Shown piece by piece: positions 60,077-64,000 of a DNA stretch of 64,000 nt. The position numbers and the translations under genes were made by a program. The stretch's first letter is position 1. The number at the start of each line of letters is the position of its first letter. The notes beneath the pieces were generated by a model, which searched no databases, had not been told where the DNA came from, and saw only the letters and a list, made by a program, of their open reading frames with translations. Source of the stretch: CAIZGX01 sp044239865 (GTDB lineage Bacteria > Bacteroidota > Bacteroidia > Flavobacteriales_D > Sanyastnellaceae); assembly GCA_044239865.1 (NCBI GenBank), contig JBIIAO010000003.1:62001-126000 (forward strand), read 5' to 3'.

Positions 60077-62110
60077 ATGAATAGGAAGGTATTCATTTCA
60101 ATTTTATCAATGATTTTCTCATTGGTGGGTTATTCTCAAAATTGTGAATACACCCCAACAAAGAATATTCAAAAAATATTGGAAAAATCTGCTGAGAGTA
60201 AAAAGTACTCCAGTGAGGAACGTATAGCTTTTTTGGAGAAAGCCATTGAAGAAGATCCCGAATGCCTGCCTTGCCTTTTAAAATTGGGTGAAATGAAATT
60301 CATTCATGCCAAACGGCTGAACTCGGGTTTTGACGAGGTGCTTAAAATATTTTTAGATCTAAAGTCTAAGTGCGAGGATTATCATTCTGAAATGTACTAC
60401 TGCATGGGAGCAATGAATTACGCAGGTCAAAATTACCAAGAGGCTGTCGCATGTTTTGAAAAGTTCCTGAGATTTCCTGATGAAGATCCGACGAAGTTTA
60501 ATTCCTCTTACGATAAAAAATACAGAGAGGTTGAAGAGGCATTGATCTCGGTGAATGCCTATGACAAAATTTTTAATGGGAATAAAAATTATGTTTTCGT
60601 TCCGAAAAAAGTTATTGGCGTTTCAACGGTGAGCGATGAATACCTTCCAATGATAGCTCCTGATGGTGAGATTTTATTTTTCACGCGTTTGATTTATAAA
60701 CAAGCCAAAGGAGATTTAGCGGGTAAACAAGTTGAAGAATTTACTTGGAGCAAGCGCGCGGATATCAATTCGGATTTTGACAAAGGAGTTGCATTGCCGC
60801 CCCCTTTTAATAAAGGCGGTTCTTACGGAGGTGCTACCTTGTCGATTGATAACAAAGAACTGATCATTGCTAAGTCTAATCCTGTTAAGGACAATCCGAA
60901 TAACATTGATTTGTTCTCTACCAAATTTGAAAGAACCACAAAAGAGGATGGAACCTTTGGATACGTTTGGAGCGATTGGGTGAGTTTAGGAGAAGGTATA
61001 AACAGCCCTGATGGTTGGGAAGCGCAACCTTCTTTGAGCGGTGATGGGCAAACACTTATTTTCGCAGGTGTTCGTCCAGATTGCACGAAAGATGAATCAG
61101 GGAACTATTCACACGATTTGTTTATTTCAAGAAAGCAACCAGATGGAACATGGGGAAAATGTACCCCGCTGCCAGCTTCAATAAATACCTCAGGACAGGA
61201 AAAGGCGCCGTTTATTCATAGCGACAGTCATACGGTTTATTTTTCAAGTGACGGACACCTTGGAGCGGGAGGAATGGATTTCTTCTTTGCTAAAATGAAT
61301 GAAGACGGCACCTTCACTGAAGTTGAAAATATAGGTGCTCCAATTAATGACGAGAACGATCAGCTTGGTATAATAGTAAGCAGCGATGGGGAATTGGCGT
61401 ACTTTGGAGCGAACAAATATTTGGGTGAGAAAAGTTATGACATCTTCCAATTTAGTTTGCCTGAAAAAGCAAAGCCAGAGCGTGTAGCCATTATCAAGGG
61501 GTCTGTTCAAGGAGACGATGGCTCGCCGGCTCAGAATGCTTCAGTGACCATTCAATACGCTCAATCTGGAAGCGAAGAGCAAGTGAAGGTGAACAACGAC
61601 GACGGTTCTTATGCGGCTATTGTTCGCACCAATAAAAAAGAAGATGTGGTGTTGAAGGTGGAAGGCGAAAACATTGCATTCAATGCGCATGTAATTTCGA
61701 AAAAGGATAATGAGGATCCTGCGACAATACTGAAATTGAATTTGGAGACTTCTGTCGTGGCCGAAAACAAACCGTTTATCATTAACGACATTTATTATTC
61801 AACGAGCTCAACTTCGATTAGTGACGAGTCGAAATTGATATTGATTCAGTTCGCAGATTATTTAAAGAAACACCCTTCGTGGGTTATTGAAATTCGCGGA
61901 CATACAGATAACATTGGTATAGACAAGTCGAATGAAGCGCTTTCTTTGGGAAGAGCAAATCTCGTGAAGGACTTTTTAGTTTCGAATGGCGTGAAGTTGG
62001 AACAGCTTTCAGCAACAGGATACGGGAAGTTGAAGCCAGTGGCTTCAAACGACACAGAATCAGGAAGAGCCAAGAATAGACGAACTGAATTTGTAATAAA
62101 AAAGTTTTAG
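60077..62110 (+). CDS. TPR-PD40-OmpA envelope protein 2
   Basis: 677 aa. Signal peptide (LVGYSQ). TPR-like helices at about 20-165, PD40 propeller motifs (YLPMIAPDGEILFFTR, QPSLSGDGQTLIFAG, PFIHSDSHTVYFSSDGH, IIVSSDGELAYFG), a CarboxypepD_reg-like domain at about 475-560 and an OmpA domain (IEIRGHTDNIGIDKSNEALSLGRA...NRRTEFVI). It is a paralogue of the 658-aa gene at 42.5 kb with the same domain order. Confidence 0.9.
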   Translation: MNRKVFISILSMIFSLVGYSQNCEYTPTKNIQKILEKSAESKKYSSEERIAFLEKAIEEDPECLPCLLKLGEMKFIHAKRLNSGFDEVLKIFLDLKSKCEDYHSEMYYCMGAMNYAGQNYQEAVACFEKFLRFPDEDPTKFNSSYDKKYREVEEALISVNAYDKIFNGNKNYVFVPKKVIGVSTVSDEYLPMIAPDGEILFFTRLIYKQAKGDLAGKQVEEFTWSKRADINSDFDKGVALPPPFNKGGSYGGATLSIDNKELIIAKSNPVKDNPNNIDLFSTKFERTTKEDGTFGYVWSDWVSLGEGINSPDGWEAQPSLSGDGQTLIFAGVRPDCTKDESGNYSHDLFISRKQPDGTWGKCTPLPASINTSGQEKAPFIHSDSHTVYFSSDGHLGAGGMDFFFAKMNEDGTFTEVENIGAPINDENDQLGIIVSSDGELAYFGANKYLGEKSYDIFQFSLPEKAKPERVAIIKGSVQGDDGSPAQNASVTIQYAQSGSEEQVKVNNDDGSYAAIVRTNKKEDVVLKVEGENIAFNAHVISKKDNEDPATILKLNLETSVVAENKPFIINDIYYSTSSTSISDESKLILIQFADYLKKHPSWVIEIRGHTDNIGIDKSNEALSLGRANLVKDFLVSNGVKLEQLSATGYGKLKPVASNDTESGRAKNRRTEFVIKKF

Positions 62111-62111
62111 C

Positions 62112-62783
62112 ATGCGAATAGATATCCTAACCATTCTGCCGCGCCTACTCGATGGGCCATTTGCAGATTCAATCTTGAATCGCGCACAGAAGAATGGTTT
62201 GTGTGAAATTCACATACACAACATTCGCGACTATTCAACCGACAAACACAAGAGTGTAGACGACTATCAATTCGGTGGCGGTGCGGGCATGGTAATGCTC
62301 ATTCAACCCATTGCAGATTGTATAGATAAGTTGAAGGCGGAACGCGAATACGACGAGATTATTTATTTGACTCCAGATGGAGATAGACTAAACCAAAGCA
62401 TGTGCAACACCTTTTCATTGGGAAAGAACTTGCTCATGATTTGCGGTCATTACAAGGGCATAGATCAACGCTTGCGTGATCATTATGTGACGCGCGAAAT
62501 TTCCATTGGAGATTATGTATTAAGCGGAGGAGAGTTAGCCGCTGCTGTTTTAGTAGACGCAATCGTTCGTTTAATTCCCGGTGTAATGAACGACGAGACG
62601 AGTGCATTGACCGATTCGTTTCAAGATAATTTATTGGCACCTCCTGTTTACACGAGGCCTGCAGAATATAATGGTTGGAAAGTTCCAGATGTATTGACTT
62701 CTGGAAATTTCAAGGTCATTGAAGAATGGCGCATGCAGCAAGCCTTCGAGAAAACAAAAACAAGAAGACCCGACTTGCTATGA
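62112..62783 (+). CDS. trmD: tRNA (guanine(37)-N(1))-methyltransferase
   Basis: 223 aa. SPOUT methyltransferase motifs: NIRDYSTDKHKSVDDYQFGGGAGMVM, YLTPDGDRLNQ, LLMICGHYKGIDQR, ISIGDYVLSGGELAAAVL and RPAEYNGWKVPDVL. It makes m1G37 in tRNA. It starts 1 bp after the OmpA-like stop and overlaps rarA by 4 bp (ATGA). The usual trmD-rplS neighbourhood is broken here. Confidence 0.97.
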   Translation: MRIDILTILPRLLDGPFADSILNRAQKNGLCEIHIHNIRDYSTDKHKSVDDYQFGGGAGMVMLIQPIADCIDKLKAEREYDEIIYLTPDGDRLNQSMCNTFSLGKNLLMICGHYKGIDQRLRDHYVTREISIGDYVLSGGELAAAVLVDAIVRLIPGVMNDETSALTDSFQDNLLAPPVYTRPAEYNGWKVPDVLTSGNFKVIEEWRMQQAFEKTKTRRPDLL

Positions 62784-64000
62784 GCACGCCACTAGCGGAA
62801 AGAATGCGTCCGAAATCATTCGATGAATACGTAGGACAGTCGCATTTGATTGGCAAGGGCGCTGTGCTTCGCAGCATTATTGAAAGCGGACATATTCCAA
62901 GCATGATCTTCTGGGGACCACCAGGTGTGGGGAAGACAACGCTCGCGAACATCATTGCGCAAACACAACAACGTCCGTTCTTTTCTTTAAGCGCGATCAA
63001 TAGTGGAGTGAAAGAAATTCGCGAAGTGATAGATCAAGCAGGGAAGGGCGGGTTGTTTCAGAAGAGTGCAATATTATTCATTGACGAGATTCATCGGTTT
63101 TCGAAGAGTCAACAAGATTCTCTTTTAGGCGCTGTTGAAAAAGGTGTTGTTACTCTTATTGGCGCAACAACAGAGAACCCTTCATTCGAAGTAAACGGCG
63201 CATTATTGTCGCGTTCGCAAGTCTATACCTTGAATGCGCTTACTAAAGATGAGCTGAATCAGTTGTTGGAAGATGTGATTGTTCGCGACGAAGTTCTTCG
63301 CGCAAGAAATATTCAATTGGAAGAAACGCAGTCGCTGTTGAAATACAGTGGCGGCGATGCCCGCCGATTATTAAATGTTTTGGAGTTGGTGGTTGAATCG
63401 ATTTCAGATACTCCTTGTGTGGTGAAGAACGAATCGGTGGAAAATGTAATTCAAACCAACGCTGCACGTTACGACAAGACAGGTGAAATGCATTGCGATG
63501 TTATTTCAGCATTTATAAAAAGTGTTCGAGGAAGTCATGCGCAGGGCGCGACTTATTATTTAGCGCGCATGATTAAAGGCGGTGAAGATCCGCTTTTCAT
63601 TGCACGACGATTGGTCATACTTGCATCTGAAGATATCGGATTGGCCAATCCGAATGCCTTGCTCATCGCTGAAGCTACGTTTCGTTCGGTGCAAAACATT
63701 GGATGGCCGGAAGCGCGCATTCCGCTGAGTATGTGCACAGTGTATTTGGCAACCAGCGCGAAGAGTAATTCTGTGTATACCGCCATTGATGCGGCTTTAG
63801 CGATGGTTGAAGAAACGGGCGACCTCCCGGTTCCGATGCATTTGCGCAATGCTCCCACCAAATTGATGAAGGAGTTGGGGTACGGAACGAACTACGAATA
63901 CGCGCATGCGCACGAAGGGAATTTCGTTCGTCAAGAATTTCTTCCAGAAGAAATTGCGTCGTCTGAATTCTACATTCCGGGAAACAATCCAAAAGAAGCA
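62780..64000 (+). CDS. rarA: Replication-associated recombination protein A (3' truncated by window)
   Basis: The ATG at 62780 overlaps the trmD stop and the frame stays open to the window end, giving 407 visible residues. AAA+ clamp-loader-like motifs: ERMRPKSFDEYVGQ, Walker A WGPPGVGKTT, Walker B ILFIDEIHRFSK, sensor 1 IGATTENPSFE and SGGDARRLLN. It acts at stalled replication forks (RarA/MgsA). The C-terminal end is beyond the window. Confidence 0.96.
   Translation, partial: MSTPLAERMRPKSFDEYVGQSHLIGKGAVLRSIIESGHIPSMIFWGPPGVGKTTLANIIAQTQQRPFFSLSAINSGVKEIREVIDQAGKGGLFQKSAILFIDEIHRFSKSQQDSLLGAVEKGVVTLIGATTENPSFEVNGALLSRSQVYTLNALTKDELNQLLEDVIVRDEVLRARNIQLEETQSLLKYSGGDARRLLNVLELVVESISDTPCVVKNESVENVIQTNAARYDKTGEMHCDVISAFIKSVRGSHAQGATYYLARMIKGGEDPLFIARRLVILASEDIGLANPNALLIAEATFRSVQNIGWPEARIPLSMCTVYLATSAKSNSVYTAIDAALAMVEETGDLPVPMHLRNAPTKLMKELGYGTNYEYAHAHEGNFVRQEFLPEEIASSEFYIPGNNPKEA

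Noticed and set aside
42508..62110. PorE identity for either of the two PD40-OmpA proteins
   Set aside because: Both share the general TPR-PD40-OmpA layout, but this layout is common in Bacteroidota and no other por genes lie nearby to support the specific name.

Overview
The window reads as a chromosomal segment from a Bacteroidota bacterium, most likely order Flavobacteriales (Crocinitomicaceae/Cryomorphaceae-like). The evidence is four proteins with type IX secretion (T9SS) C-terminal signals, an S46 dipeptidyl-peptidase, OmpA/PD40 envelope proteins, a GldL-like membrane protein, a MutS2 without an Smr domain, and many promoters with the Bacteroidota -7 element TAnnTTTG. Shine-Dalgarno sequences are nearly absent; the clear exception is in front of infC. 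Coding density is very high. I saw no rRNA, tRNA, CRISPR array or prophage. The first gene (M1 aminopeptidase) and the last (rarA) run off the window edges.

Layout. 1-6.3 kb: M1 peptidase, a surface or periplasmic protein, ilvE, an orphan NarL-type regulator, and a three-gene minus-strand cassette with Cys- and His-rich N-termini (MbnP-like; probably metal-related). 6.4-16.7 kb: phosphoesterase, SiaB-like kinase, HEAT-cyclophilin fusion, msrA, T9SS cargo, GT87-like transferase, PIN-PhoH ATPase. 16.7-25.6 kb: lipoprotein, divergent LuxC-like reductase and ferredoxin, PadR with a GldL-like membrane protein, a RAYT-type transposase beside palindromes and a 23-bp tandem repeat, S46 peptidase and yidC. 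25.7-34.2 kb: FecCD-type ABC genes, DUF4139 protein, LpxL-like acyltransferase, rplS, a MazG-like enzyme, and thrS-infC-rpmI-rplT.

34.2-37.5 kb is the most unusual stretch. Two arrays of very small hairpins, punctuated by the hexamer GTCATC (or its complement GATGAC), flank four accessory genes. The hairpin arms differ from unit to unit but stay complementary. The four genes are two lipoproteins that share a 60-bp identical segment, and two exported TonB-C-like proteins carrying one and two copies of a C-x52-C helical module.

37.5-64 kb: GH20 hexosaminidase, rsmE, aminotransferase, two PD40-OmpA proteins, YfcE-type phosphodiesterase, FtsB/DivIC-like protein, MutS2, CCA-adding enzyme, a 1298-aa adhesin-like T9SS type B protein, divergent tsaC/sua5 and pyrR-pyrB, STAS protein, T9SS cargo, RNase Z, an SLC45-like sugar transporter, ribA, trmD and rarA.

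A second theme is regulatory. At least eight genes have a TAnnTTTG-type element only 4-8 nt before the start codon, which predicts leaderless or near-leaderless mRNAs; in the PadR gene a perfect 9-3-9 palindrome overlaps this element. All functional calls come from reading motifs and family resemblance by eye. No database search was run.
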